From positions 415,012-479,011 of the forward strand of contig JAQGBZ010000014.1 of assembly GCA_034687125.1 (NCBI GenBank): a stretch of DNA of 64,000 nt. The letters are read 5' to 3'. How positions within the stretch are numbered: the first letter of the stretch is position 1; each line of letters opens with the position of its first letter. The notes under the pieces were generated by a model. That model ran no database searches and was not told the DNA's origin. It was given only the letters and a program-made list of their open reading frames with translations. Shown here one piece after another: positions 14,501 through 27,900 of this stretch. The position numbers were made by a program, and so were the translations under genes. The stretch comes from Neelides folsomi. Its lineage: Eukaryota > Arthropoda > Collembola > Neelipleona > Neelidae.

Positions 14501-17500
14501 TTAACAGAAAATTTCTGCAAGTATTTTTATTAAAAAATTCTGAAGAATTAGGAAGTACTTTATTCCATGTTTATTCCATTATTTCAAAAGCGCATTTAGA
14601 AATATGATTATTATAGTCAATAATCATTTGGAAAGAACTTTTATTTGTATTTACAGAAGCCGAGTCCTCTCAAGTGTAAAACCACCAATTGACCAAATCC
14701 CATTCTTCGCTCAAAATTTCACTTTCAAAGACGCTAATTCATAAAGGAGGACTGCATAAGTCGTATTGAGAGATTTCATCCAAATAGCTTTGCGAGATTG
14801 TAAGCCGTTAGAAAGTTGACATATGGCTCTCATACGAAATTAACCTAAATCCTATTTGTTCTATAAAAAGCCGACAATTTGTGTGAAAAACGGCCGAGAT
14901 CCGATCAGAGAATTGAGACAAAATATCTTGAGCTTTCACAATGCCAAAATTATTTATGAATTATTTACCGGCGGAACAACTTGTTTGGCTCAATTTATGG
15001 GACAGAGTGTGGTGAGATATTTTTAAGAGGCCGAGATGCAAGGAGGCTATTATAATACAAGTGCATTAGGCCCAAGACACGATGTGAATACGAGGATTCT
15101 TACTCTTAGGGTTATGTGGCAATCAAGTAGAGTGGTGGTGGATTCACGCGGGTGCATTGAACGTTGTTGGAAATAAGAATCAGAAGGTTCAAAGGACAGG
15201 TGGCATTTAACCTGATTAGCGTGTTGAGTCTCTTGAATTATTTATTTACTTAGCCTTGGACCTTAGAGAGCAATTAGAATATAAACAGCTTGATCCTTCA
15301 TGATTTACACCTATTTTACCCTAATACAGTAGAAATTGTTGAATTTTTAATTTAAATTTCACAGACTTTGTATTTTCTTATTTCACTCCTTTGTAGTTTG
15401 CAATAATAATATGTATGATAAAATTACTTTTGTTTTGATAATATATTTTATAGACAAGATTGATCAGTTTAAATATTATTTTTAAGTATAAAATGTAAAA
15501 GTAAATACCTAAATAAATACACAAGTATGACACGTTAAAGTTTTTGCATTTCTGCCAATTGTATTTTTTGCCTTAATTGAAGTACCTAATTGAATAATCT
15601 TAAGAAAGTGAGTAATGTTTGAATAAAAGAATAATAAAGATGCGCATTGATGCATCCCATTAAGGATACATTACTTTTTATGACAATTATCTAAATACAA
15701 TATTAATTTACAACTTTCAACTTCAAAGAGTTGGTTACATTACGTATATGGAGTGTATACTATTACTACTCTGTATCTGTACCCTTATTCATAGTTCGTA
15801 CTCTATCCTACATGTAATATACATGCATTAACAGATATACTGTTAAATATTGGAAGTATTATTGTATGTATGTAGCTGTCATCAAGTAAAATTATTAGAG
15901 ACGCTTAATCTTAATGGTATTTAATTTTGATATGAGTTTGAGTTATGATATGAGTGAATAGTTTGGCTGATGTATGGCTAATATTTTTTAGATCAACAAA
16001 AGTACGTTAAAATGTAGGTAAGTAAGAAAATAATCTTTTCAAACAAACATGTTTCTCCGTTCAGCATTAATTCATTTATGGTCACTTTTAAGACATTAAG
16101 GGATAAAAAGAATCAGGCCGAGTCTTCTTCCTTTCCCTTCCCACTTTTCTTAATTACGTCGGTCAATCGGCTTTTTATCAAATATCCCTATTGTCATTAT
16201 GACTGTTTGAATGTGCTTCTTGGGCCTACTTTAACATTAATGCTCAATTCTGATGTCACGTTGAATGCACCATGAGTATTTGGGATATTGTGCCTCTATT
16301 TACACATTCATGGTTGACATACTCAAAAGTTCATAAAACGTGTCTCTTCACTTTTTATATTCACACTGAATACGAAAACTCGTCTTTAAGGTTAAGAAAC
16401 ATGTATGTAGCACGGATTTTGTTTTATAAGATGGCTATTTTATTAAACTTGTTAATATTAGTATAAGGTAGCCTTAATTTTCATTAAACATTCTCACGTA
16501 TAGCAAATCTTTGTTTATGACTTATTTAAATATTATCGTTAATTTAATTGAATAGTTGTTTTAATCGATCAAAAATTGTCAGCTTCTGATTCTCATTGAC
16601 CCTTTTATACTTCCTTTTATTTTCTTGTTTTATTTCATTCATTCTTGGCAACTTTGCCAGAATACGTTAAGAAAATTAGACTAAGGTAATGTGAGTGTAA
16701 TTCTTTATATCGAATTTTTATCTTACACTTAATTTAATGCGGCATAATCAGATATATTTAAAGTCTTAAGTTAATAATGAAAATGAATCAACTTAATGTT
16801 AAATGCGGATTTAAATGCAATACTTTTACTTGCATTTCACCTATCACCCTATCAGTACTCTCGAATAATTACATTGTGGCATTATCATTGATTCAAGTTG
16901 ATTATAATTGCTTGAAACTAGTTTGGTCATTTTGATTGATAAAGTAGGTGCCTATCTAACTCATTTATTTGTAATCAGGGAGTCATTATTGAAGCCTCTT
17001 ATACCAGATAAAGATTTAATGCTTTTATAGAGCGTTGAGTTTTTTTCAATCATAACTATACTACAAACGTAGATTGCTAATGTGCTACATATTTCCATTT
17101 CATACAAATGATTAAACTAGAGCTCTATTTAATTTTGGTAAGGTACTTATATTTAATTCAAAATATCATGTTCATAATAGCAATTCAAGATTTAGCAATA
17201 GCATTCTTGAGATTTGGAGTTTTATTTTTTCCACTATTATTTGAGCTTTTAACTGAAAACCTCTTTATAATACAAAATAATAAAAAAATTTAAACTTTAA
17301 TTTTTCTGAACATATAATTAAAAAGAATAAAATTACTTTCTATTCTCTTCGTGCTAATAATTCACTTTAATTTTTAATTACTTTTGTATTTTAGTTATAA
17401 GAAAATAATAAAATCAACGATTTATTTTACCCACCCTAACTTTCCTTTAAACTCTTTGTTGTGCCTTGAGAATTAATAAAATAAATACAGGTGGATGAGG

Positions 17501-17917
17501 TTCACAATAAACTACCGAAACGACTCAATATTTTATTATGTGAATCATCGAGAACAAGAAGATAAACAGTTTTCTGATTTATCCTCTGCTTCACAATGAA
17601 GTTTGGAAGTTTGAAAAGACTCAAAGGATTTATTTCCAATTACCTTCAACGCTGTTTGAGGCCGGAGAAGCTCCCAAAGTTCCTCCTCCGCTATTTCTCT
17701 TTGTCCTATTACTTATCGGGCCATCTCCAGTGTCAATGAGAAGAACGTGGTTAATTTTCGCATCATCATACACCTCATCCCCTTCTTCCTTTTCCGAATT
17801 AATTGAGGAAGGTAAGGAAGAATCCGAATGCAAATTGGAGCAGCGAGCAACTCCGAACACAAACACAAAGGTGAAGAGGACGAAGGAAAATCTTGACAAC
17901 CTCATTTGTTTCTTCAT
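11565..17917 (-). CDS. secreted Thr/Val-rich protein with basic processing sites, function unknown
   Basis: I do not recognise this family. Three exons on the minus strand (17917-17644, 12971-12674, 12273-11565) join in phase to 426 residues. Exon 1 encodes a signal peptide (basic start, then RFSFVLFTFVFVFGVARC) and an acidic stretch ending in a furin-like RTKR near residue 75. Exon 2 adds a Leu-rich helix (CQLTNLLLYQLLQQ) and a beta-type run rich in Thr and Val. Exon 3 continues with TKTYDVWTTEVQTLTSTIR, then a Lys/Arg cluster, an RRSKR site, and KTVTVVKTKTVTVTL near the C-terminus. The 4.7 kb first intron could hide further exons. The alternative is two separate genes, but the phase match (E-G-LLA) favours one. 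A matrix or cuticle-associated role is only a guess. Confidence 0.6.
12972..17643. other. long first intron of the secreted Thr/Val-rich gene
   Basis: This intron has a GT donor at 17643-17642 on the minus strand and an AG acceptor at 12973-12972. It is AT-rich, except for a less AT-rich island near 14650-15250. No exon with convincing ends was found inside. Open frames such as 12819-13106 and 13001-13333 on the plus strand show no family similarity and low-complexity composition. Confidence 0.45.
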
Positions 17918-17981
17918 CACGCCACTTTGAGTTTTGATAAAAATGATGGATTCGTTTTAATTTCGCCGATATTGGGAGAAA

Positions 17982-17988
17982 TTTTATA
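17982..17988 (-). promoter_or_regulatory. TATA box candidate of the secreted Thr/Val-rich gene
   Basis: On the minus strand the sequence reads TATAAAA, 65 nt upstream of the ATG at 17917. That leaves room for a short 5' UTR. The call rests on the motif and spacing only. Confidence 0.45.
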
Positions 17989-20900
17989 TCGATTGTTTTA
18001 TATTTCTTATCGAAAGGAATATATTTGACACCTTATTGAATATTAATTTGGGAAAATATAAGAGATCTGTTTTGTGGTTCACTTCTCACTTGTTCTCACT
18101 GTATGTTTGTATTTGGAGAGTCCAAGAAAGCCATTTTCACTTTTTGAGCTCGTAAGGCTGTGAGTGATGGGGAATCACTGACACCTAAGATTAATCCTTC
18201 GTTTCTCACCACTGCCCTTCTTCTTGGATTCCTGAGGAGGTGCAAAAGGCGGAAATCCCAAGGGGCATCAGTCCATTTCTACGCCAAAAAGGAAAATGGC
18301 AAGTGATGATGGGTCTCTTTGACTTCACGTACCATCACTGATGGTTTTACAACCGATATTCTTGTCAAAATATCCTCCGATGAGATATGGAAGGAGCTTG
18401 AAGTTTGTTGTTAAAGAACTCAAAGTTCAATAGAAGAATGGGAAATTACAAGGAATGAGTCCGAAAGCTATCTAAAGTTTATGGTCGAGCGATTGAGCTG
18501 CGAAGCCGAACGCTGAGGAAAATTATCATAAAGATCTTAAGTTCCCCTCTCACTCCCTCGTTTAATATCTCATGATTCTCAGGAGAGAAGTGTGCTCCTT
18601 ATGAACTATCCTTATTACAACTAACTACATTCATATATTACTTACATACATAGTAGGCAAATGAATAAAGCCTACTCTCCTTGCTCTCACTCCTCTAACC
18701 TTCGGTTTATCAATACAATCGAATCTTGGATTGAAAAGATAGGCTTTGCTTCCACAGAGACCCCCTTTTGTTCTTTATACAATTCCTAGATTTACTATCG
18801 GGGGCATGGCAGGGACCTCAGGTTCCGATCATTTCCCCAAAACAATCTCAAGTTCATTTTTTAAATTTTCTATTTCGCAAATTCAACTCCCCGTGCAGCG
18901 ATATAAAATGAAGACATTAATAAAGTTATAAATGATATGTCCATTAGTAATACTATATTAGGCATATGTACATAAGTAAGTAAGTAAAGTCAGTGTTCTA
19001 TCTTTATCATCATATAATATAAAGTGCATATAGAAATGTATTGCATTGTATTAAATAAGAACGCGTTGGATTATTTATTGCTTAATTATATTCTAGATCT
19101 TTTAATTTATGTGGAACAATTGGATCTTAACAGTACGGTAAAGGTGCAGTTGTTACTTTCGTATTATTAGAGTGAATATATCAATGGTACACATTTCGAT
19201 ACTTGTTGCTCAATCTCACACGCAAAAATGTATGTAGGTAAGTATAATACGGTATACATTTGGATTCGTTTCGTACTAATAATAAGCTCAAGATAATAAA
19301 CTTGTTCTTGTGATTTTATTTATTCAAAATGATACAATGATCATTTGCACAAAATAAATTCTTGTCCATATTTCACATAATACCTAATGCCCTTTTACCC
19401 ATAAGTATCATACTACAAAAAATTAAAAATAATATAATTAACATATAGTGTAAAAACAACTATCCTACAAATAAGTATGTATTACAACTCAATGTGCAAC
19501 TAAAATAGCAGTTAAATTTGTTTGAAAACACTCAACTAATGTCCTATTATTCGACACTTAATTTATGTACATAGCATATAAATAAAATGTGCATCTTTTG
19601 TGGGAGAAGATGACTTGAATATTCCACTTATTAAAGGGTAAATAAATAGTCTTAAAATACAAATAAATATGCGAGTACATTCGATTGAAGTTTTGAAAGA
19701 ATCAAATTAATTGTTTATAACAAGACATGAAAAATGTGCAGGTTTAAAGCTTAAACACAAGTCAAAATATCATCGATAAATGAATTGATAGCTAAATGCA
19801 CATGCAGTTTTAATGAATTTACTATTCTGCATTTAATGCTTAAAAGCTAAACTTTACTCGCCTACTATTATTGTAACTGGTTATAGTTAATAGGTTTATT
19901 ATGCAAGAGGTTGAGATTTCCATATCATTTATAAAATTGTAGGTGTAGCTTGTGTAGATGAGTTACCTATATATTACAATATGAGATTGCTCATTTGTCC
20001 CAAGTTCAATCTCAAATTATTGAACTTTTCGAAACGAGATAAGCTAGAACATTTAAGAACTGAATTAACATGCTATGTAGAGTACTTATGTTAATTCATG
20101 CGAGTAAAAGCATCAAAACACAGGTTATAAAAATGCATTCACTTCCATCGTCATCGATTCGCATTTTCCATTCCGCTCCATTGATATGCATATAATTATA
20201 ATCTGTAAAATACATTTACATTTTTATGAATTATGTATATTTGAAAAGGCGCAATCATTGGAGAGCCTTTCTCTCTCAAAATCAATTTCAATTGCTTGGC
20301 TCAGTGTTTACTCTTGTGTCCACATGTGTAGAGGATCTTAACAACCAGTATTTGCAAATTCTAATGATTAAGTAAATATTTTGTCATCTTTAAAGAAAAT
20401 TTTAGATTAAAGTCGAGTGGAACATAGTATGGTGAAATGAATTATAACATTCATTAATTTGCATGTCAAAATAAATAAAATCTCAATATTTTTAGCAAAT
20501 TGAATCCAACGAACCGTATGTGAAGTTCAATATCGTACACCTATGGTGTAAGGTATGGTTGTAAAGGCAATGTTTTAGTTCAAAGGTAAATATTTTGTAT
20601 CAATTTACTGCCTTTTCAAAGTCGAAGTCAGAGGATTTGATTCAATTTGATTGCTCCTTATATAAAATTATACATAATTTAATCGTTGACGGTATCTTTA
20701 ATGCAGTATTTCGAATAGTAAGCACTGATGTGATGTATGGATTGATCTTCACTAAAAATGGATTTGTCAAATTACAGTCATCCTTATTATTAGTATTTCT
20801 TCATTCCCTCCTAACTTCGCCAAAACATAATTGTATGTAATTATTAATTACCTGTCCATTTTATTTACTGAAAATTGAAATGAAATGTTAAAATGAAATT

Positions 20901-23410
20901 GGTATGGTATAGAGACTTAAACACGCAATGTAAACATCTACTGTATACTTACATAAATACGTACGTCTGTGCATGAGTAAGTAACAAATATGTACAAACT
21001 TGTATCCATACTATACTGTTTAGTGCGCAGTCTTAAACGCACTGAACTAAAGAATACGTACATACGGTATTTATAAGTGTTAAAAAATATCTTTCGTTAT
21101 TTGGGGTGAAACACGATATAAGTGTAATGGTATACTTTTCCTTTACAAATTAATAGTTTGTCCCAGATTGTGCCTTGTTTTCTAATTAAGATAAAAGTCT
21201 CCGTTGGCCTGTAGGAAGAATTGAATGTTAACTTTGGAGTTATTTGAAATTCAGGGCTCTTCTTAATAAAGAATAAATGGGATAAAGGCGGAAAAAGTAG
21301 GGCCACACACGTGTCGAATAAAGTGAAGACCCGAGAAAGAGCAGATTGCCATGTAATCCTAAGGGATTTCTCAAGGATCTCTCGTTGAGCACAGGATACA
21401 ACAATCCGTACAAGATGCCCTAGTCGAAAAAGATAGTGAAGATACCCGGGATCGGGAGAACATTTTTCTCCCACTGAGTGGCTATATGAAGTATCAACTG
21501 TGGGAGAGCATTCGCCCAACCAATCCTCAGGACAGACTCTGAATCAACGCTCGACAGCCAAATTACTCATCATGGCCTTCTGAGCATGGAGGAGATCCAC
21601 TGCCAATGATTGTCCAAAAACACTTTCTCGCATTCCTAATCTTCCCATGAAATTTACCCAATTCGAGGCGGTTAAGTGGAGAAACCCACGAATTTACAGC
21701 AAATTGAATTTATCCTTAAAATAGGCTATCACCAGTCGCAATGCAAACTTTGTAAACACATTTATCTCTCCAAGATTGCATCCTTTTGAATCAAATGGTG
21801 TTGACTGGTTCTACAATCCGTAAAGTGTATTTTTGAGTACATGGGAAAAATGTTTATTTTACACATGACAAGCGAGGTTTTAGTTTTACAAATTGCAACC
21901 CAAATTCACTATATTGTAAATCGTTGGTGCAATTTGAAGTGAACATAAATACGATCTAATCATTTGTTGTCTTGTTTTGCAAACAACAATTTTGGCATAA
22001 TATTTATATATCTCGGTCAGATATATTAGTGTATTTGTAAGGAATCATCATTTTCAATTATCAGTTACTATAAAGATTCAGTTGTACCTTATTATTTATT
22101 TAGAACCAATATTCGCATTGCTATTTAGCGTTTTCAAAATACAGGTATGAATGTAGTAAATAAAAATCTTTAAAACATTAATTCGACTGCAACCTATTTA
22201 ACTTATTTTCATAATTCACCTTACAGCCTTTCATTGAGGAATAATTTTTACATTCATAATATTTATTGGTACAATATGGATAAAATCTATTACTTTTATC
22301 CTTGAAACTTTTAAATAGCAAACAATATAAATAGGCACAAAAGTCACAAAACTTATTGGTAGTTTTTGCGTAGTACTAATTGATGCGGAACTACGGAAAA
22401 GTGAAACAAGGAAGGTGCAGAAGAAATCCCCAGTGTCCTTGAGTCGGCTTGAGTTCTTTAGAAAACCATTAATTTTTATACCAATAATCCTTTATGTACT
22501 TCAGTACTATATAAAGAGAAACACAATTTAGCGATGAAAAACAATATTAATAAAATATAAGATAGCTAAATAAATAAGTAAAGTACCTATTATATTCTTC
22601 ATTCTTAGGGCTAGTCGATGAAGTTTTATAAAAAAGTTTAAATTAATTAAAATGAATTAATAAGGTGGTAAATTTAGGTCAGGTATTGAGGAAGTATCTT
22701 CGCATTCCTTTCAATAAGATTTAATTTGTTCGTAAAATTTAGTTTAATGTATAAGCTTTGAAAGATAAATATTTATTGTAAATACGTTACTATTTGTCAC
22801 TGCATGCTACATACCTAATAGGTATTTGCATATGATTGATACTCTACTTACACTGGTACTTTATTAACATTAGAGTACAATTTTACAATAGGTATTTATG
22901 AATGTATAAATTATTTAAGTAGTTTAGTTAAAATTATAATTTAGTTTAGCTATGTCGTGTATACCTAATCCATATGTTTATAAATGCATCTATATATAAT
23001 TGTAAACTTCAAAACAAATAATCAAAATCAATCTACAAACTCATTTTCATAAATATTTCAAATAACCCGAATTGTCTTCAGCTAATAAATATAATATGCT
23101 AATGATTTTCATTTGGTTTCAATTATTGCATCCCCATTTTCTCTCATTTTTAGCATTTACTGTAATTACAAATTACGTGATAATCTTAATTTTTGTAGTA
23201 GCAATAAATGTCATATGTTAATTATATGTTGAATACACACTTCCTCAAAATTCATGTTCTTCACCTGAAATCATTGAAATGAAAAAAGAATTGAGAAAAA
23301 TAAAATAAATTATGTCTCAAACACATTTACCATTATTCGAAGACAGTAGGGTAGCTGACAAAGAATCGCAATAAATGAAAGAAAAAATCAAACAAAAGAA
23401 AAAAAAAGCT
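17989..23410. other. gene-poor spacer
   Basis: This is mostly AT-rich sequence between two divergent genes. Less AT-rich islands lie near 18150-18560 and 21280-21800. They contain open frames (for example minus strand 21519-21097, 140 codons) without recognisable similarity, splice structure or signal peptide. They could be regulatory DNA for the flanking secreted and receptor genes, or unrecognised exons. Repeated GTAAGTAAGTAA occurs near 18974. Confidence 0.35.
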
Positions 23411-23424
23411 GTCAACAATTCTTG

Positions 23425-24095
23425 GTATAAGTCAAGAATATGGGGACAAGGCGATATTAAATATAAGGTGAGTGATTTTAGACTAATTCGACTATGCTAA
23501 TTACGAATCTGAAATTAGTTTGCGTCGCTCGCGTAAAATAAAAAAGTTACGAGCAATTAAAGTTTAAATGCTTTGTAATTTCCTCTTTCCCTTTCATTTC
23601 TGAAAACGAATCATTTCCATTTCTTCCTTTGTTTCAACTTTAATTTTACGATTGGTTAATCGATTTGTTTTATTATTTTAATTTATTTTACATATTTATT
23701 TAAATAATGGTTTATATTTATATTAGGTTAGGTTTTAGTATTTTTGAATTCTAGTTTATATTTATATTTGGTTAGATTAGGTTTGATCATTTTTGATTTC
23801 TAGTTATTATTTATATTAGGTTAGGTTAGGTTTGAAAAAGGCTTTTTTCTTACTGGTATGTTATTCAAAAGGCAATTTATCATATTTACCCCTTTCTGTA
23901 AAACGTTTTTGCTTTGTATTACCTATCCCTTTGTATATAGTATAATACAGATGCAGAAAATTTAAATATTCAAAACTTTTTTATTTTATGCGAGCGACGC
24001 AAACTAACTTCGGATTCGTAATTAGCATAGTCAAATTAGTATAAAAACACTCACCTAATATTTAATTTTGCGCGTCCCCATATTCTTGACTTATT
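23425..24095. mobile_element. foldback / MITE-like element with ~130 bp terminal inverted repeats
   Basis: The left arm (about 23427-23560) and the reverse complement of the right arm (about 23965-24093) match closely. Both read AAGTCAAGAATATGGGGAC, then GGTGAGTG, GACTATGCTAATTACGAATC and TTAGTTTGCGTCGCTCGC, ending with AAAATAAAAAAGTT. The loop of about 400 bp holds a short tandem array (23711-23834). There is no transposase ORF, so this is a non-autonomous element or a self-complementary insertion. Target-site duplication is unclear. Confidence 0.8.
23711..23834. repeat. ~46 bp minisatellite (about 2.6 units) containing TTAGG runs
   Basis: Three degenerate units occur, each with TTTATATTTATAT, then GGTTAG-type motifs, then a TTTTTGA and TTCTAGT tail. 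Perfect TTAGG units occur twice at 23723-23732 and three times at 23816-23830. TTAGG is the arthropod telomere unit, but this run is far too short to be a telomere. Confidence 0.6.
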
Positions 24096-24492
24096 CCCAA
24101 TTCTTGAATAATTTTCCTATAATGAATGAGAAAGACGCGGGTGTAATTTTAATTGGACTGAACTCAATTTTTGATGAATTCAATATTCGATGCGCGGAAT
24201 TGTGTATGGTATATATGTACTGTAATTAGCTCTGAATGAGGTAATTGGAACCTTTCTTGAAATTGTTTCATGAGAAAAACTAAAAGTGCAAAAAGTGAGG
24301 ATGTTATGAAACACTATACTTACATAGATTTCAGTACTTTCAAAATAGCGATGTAATTCAAATGTAATTTAAATGTTTCTATTGTAAAAGTAAGATAAAT
24401 GCTAAAAAGTTGTACAAAAAGACGAAGTCATATTTTTTTGGGAAAATTAGCAAGTGTGATGACAAATCAAACTAAACGACTCCTACACTTTT

Positions 24493-24501
24493 TATATAAA
24501 A
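24493..24501 (+). promoter_or_regulatory. TATA-like motif upstream of the receptor guanylate cyclase
   Basis: TATATAAAA lies about 480 bp before the ATG at 24983, directly before a less AT-rich stretch (24540-24700) that could be 5' UTR. The distance makes this a weak call. Confidence 0.25.
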
Positions 24502-24982
24502 TGAGGTGAAGATGTTTAGGAAAATGTTTTCGTTTTAACTTACGCCGGCGCTCGGGTTTTCCAGATCTCAATTCACACATTCATTCGCAACTTCCATGTA
24601 GAAACTCTAGGAATCATCCCAACCGAGCCTTGCGAATTCTTCTATCAAACCCCGAAGCTTCGCGTTTTCCTTCAGTTTAATTTTGCCCCTTCGACGAGTT
24701 TCATCAAAAAATGGCTTAATTCTAGACTGAATCTTTAAAAAAAGTTAAAGGACTCAAATGGACTCAAATTTATCTTTACATTTCAATGCAAGCTATTGAA
24801 TTGAACATATTTCTTATATTGTGAATGTTTGTAAGAATCGGCTCAATTGTCGTCCACAATGACAGTGACTTTCAGAATCTTCGAAGCAAAACGTTAAATT
24901 CTTACCGTGGAAAATCCAATCAATTTGAGCAGAGGATGAGAAAGTGAAAATGGGATTGAAATGTAAACACTCATTCCTTTAA

Positions 24983-27900
24983 ATGGCTCTTCATCACGTT
25001 TGGTTGTGGAAAAGGGTGATTATTTTATTATCACTTTTGGTCTTTTTTCCCCATTCAATATTTGCCTTTTCTATCCGAAGCCGCGATTTCTTCAACACTT
25101 TAGTAAATGAAAATATAACGTTTGTGAATTGCACGCTCATTTCTTCTGTAAAGGTATTAAAATATTTCATTTTATAAATCATACAAATTCATACAAAAAT
25201 AATCATTATCTTCCAAATTTCTTAAAATATCTGTAGTAGTGAGTAGTGAGTGTAGAACTATCTTAGGAAGCTGTAAACTAAAATTGAATGTAAGTGGAAA
25301 TAAATCTCATTTGCCAATTCTTAAATTAGGAGAAAGTGGAAAAGGGTAAATCATACTTTACGACTCCGGAGGGGTATTTGACCGGGATGGGAATTCAGAA
25401 CCATCGTTTCAATAAGTTCAATAAGTCGATCACTATCGGGTTCATAACGGATTACAATAAGAACCAGTTGAGTCTCGGAGCTCTCCAACATGCCGTCGCA
25501 CGAGTGAATGATGACCCGAACCTTTTAAAAGGACGAACTCTGGAATTTATTGCTGCGAACATCCAGAGGTAAATCATTAAATCACTTTCCTCCATTAGCC
25601 CATGAGGAACAACTTTGGTGAAAACATTCAAAACTCCCATTCCTCATCCCTTTCTCTTTCCCTTCCTGCCCCAGCTAATCTCAAACATAAGTTGATAAAG
25701 CCAGTGTTGATAAATATTCCATTCTGAATGAACAGTATCTGTATGGTATATATCTATCCATTAAGACAATATCTTTTATAATATAATTTTACATAAATAT
25801 TGCCATAAGTAAAATTGATGATTTTGTTACAATGTAGCAAATCCGATGGATCAAATCCCTATCCAGTACGAATTATGTCCAAAATGATGGAAATGGGAGT
25901 TGTTGCTTTCATCGGGGGATCTGAAGCTTCTTGCTCGTCGGAAGCCCTTGTTGCGGCTGCATGGAACCTTCCAATGATTTCATATGTAAGTTCCTTCCGG
26001 ATACTTCTTATATGTATCAGCATTATAAATTATAATCTTCCTTATTCCATAAAACCAATTTTAATTAGAAAATTACAACCACTCAACACATTTAATGTGA
26101 AAAGGGAAAAAAGCTAATAAGATTTGCTCATATAAGAAGAGCCAATTTTCTCCTTTATAGAGATCTGTGTAAGATTGAATAGATGAATATAGAATGGTAT
26201 ATCATGTCAGATTATTTTGTCTCTTCACTTTTATGAAATAACATGTCATGTCTTGAGATATTTATAGCCCTCTTAAAAACAGAAGAATTGGATAGGAATA
26301 CAAAATGACTTTTCTGTATAAAACTTATAATAAAAATTGAGCCTTCTGAATATAAAAGTTGATGCTTTTAATAAACTTGTTCGCGGAAATGGTTTTATGT
26401 TTTATCTTACCATTCTATCAAATCGTTTATTTCAAACCGCTTGTTTGCACTAACATTAAGGTATTCAGTTTTAAAAAAACTGAAGAAATATATTTATTTA
26501 CAAAAAATTCAACAATGTTTAATTTATCTGTAACAATCAGAATGTATGTTAACGCTTATTTCTTATTTAAAATTTATTCAATAGAAATGCTCGGACACAT
26601 TACCATTAAAAAAGAAAACTTACTTCACCTTTGCCAGAACTCTACCCCCTTCATCCAAGATATTCAAATCAGTCATGGGACTGTTTAAGAAGTTTGATTG
26701 GAATAAGTTCATCTTAATTACTTCTCATCGGCATCTAGACGGGCTGAATCAGTTTGTAGAAGCAGCAAAGGTAATGAAACTTTTTTAATACTATTTTCAT
26801 CTTGTTACAATAAATTGCAGCATAAGCCACCAATGAAACACTCTTAATTATATTTTTCTCATAATGGATTCTCCAAATAAAGTATGATTATTGTACAAAG
26901 CCAACTATAAAATACTTAAGTAGAGTTGTACAAATACTTACAAGAACTTAATAAAAATAATTAGATATACATAATCAGAAAAAAATTAATTTGTCTGATT
27001 AATACATACATATTTCTACTTAAAGTTTAGTACCCTGTATACTCTAATATATGGTATATGTAATACCTTATTCTTAATTTATTTGATATATTACAACTTT
27101 GATTTTAATAAGTTGAAAAGAAATGGGAAAGTTGTTGGAACATTTTCAATACATCCTAAATCCTAATCCTATTCTGGAAATGGAGTTATCGTGGAATCCC
27201 CCTTGGATTAATGAATAACTCATCAATTTGTTCACCGAGTGTGAAGATCTTTACAAAACTTTCTTTGCTTTTGCCAACTTCCTCTATTTTTCTCCTTTCG
27301 ATAAAATATTCAAGTTGACATTCTTTGTCAACAAAGTTAATACTTTAAGTTGGAACAATAATTGATCAAAATATGTCAAATTCTTGCATGCTCATCCCAA
27401 TAAAGTTTTCATTCTGATCATTTCCGGTTCATACTACGAACCAAGTTGTTCAAAAGCCAATACCCTAGTTCTACAATATCGATAGTAAAATGCGCAATTT
27501 GTGCGAAAAAAGTACTTTGTAAAAATAGTTTGTCAAAAATGGCCCATAACTTTGCAAATATTGTTCAATTCGCTAAAAAGATGTTGGACGGGTTTTTATT
27601 TGATGAAGAGTAAGGAGGAAAGTTAAAAGATAAGTGACAAGTTAATGTGTTGGATTCTGAGGAGTTCCTATGAACTGCCTTATTATGTGATCGATCAGAC
27701 TTGAGCCAAGGGGAAAATCCGTTTATTTATCTTAACTCTTCATTTTTATTATCTCAGGACTTTCACTTTCGTAGATTATCTTCCCCCTAGATCTTTTATA
27801 ACTCATGAAGACACGACTCATCAGTCAGGCTAACTGTGTAAGCCGCTCAAGGCAACGCACGTCCTCCTTAAATACCATTAAATCCACATAATATATCAAT

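Noticed and set aside
21097-21519. 140-codon minus-strand ORF in the gene-poor spacer
   Set aside because: No similarity recognised, no splice or promoter context, and mixed composition. It may be chance in a less AT-rich island.
23723-23830. Possible telomere or subtelomere (TTAGG)
   Set aside because: Only two and three units, inside a minisatellite within an inverted-repeat element and flanked by unique genes.
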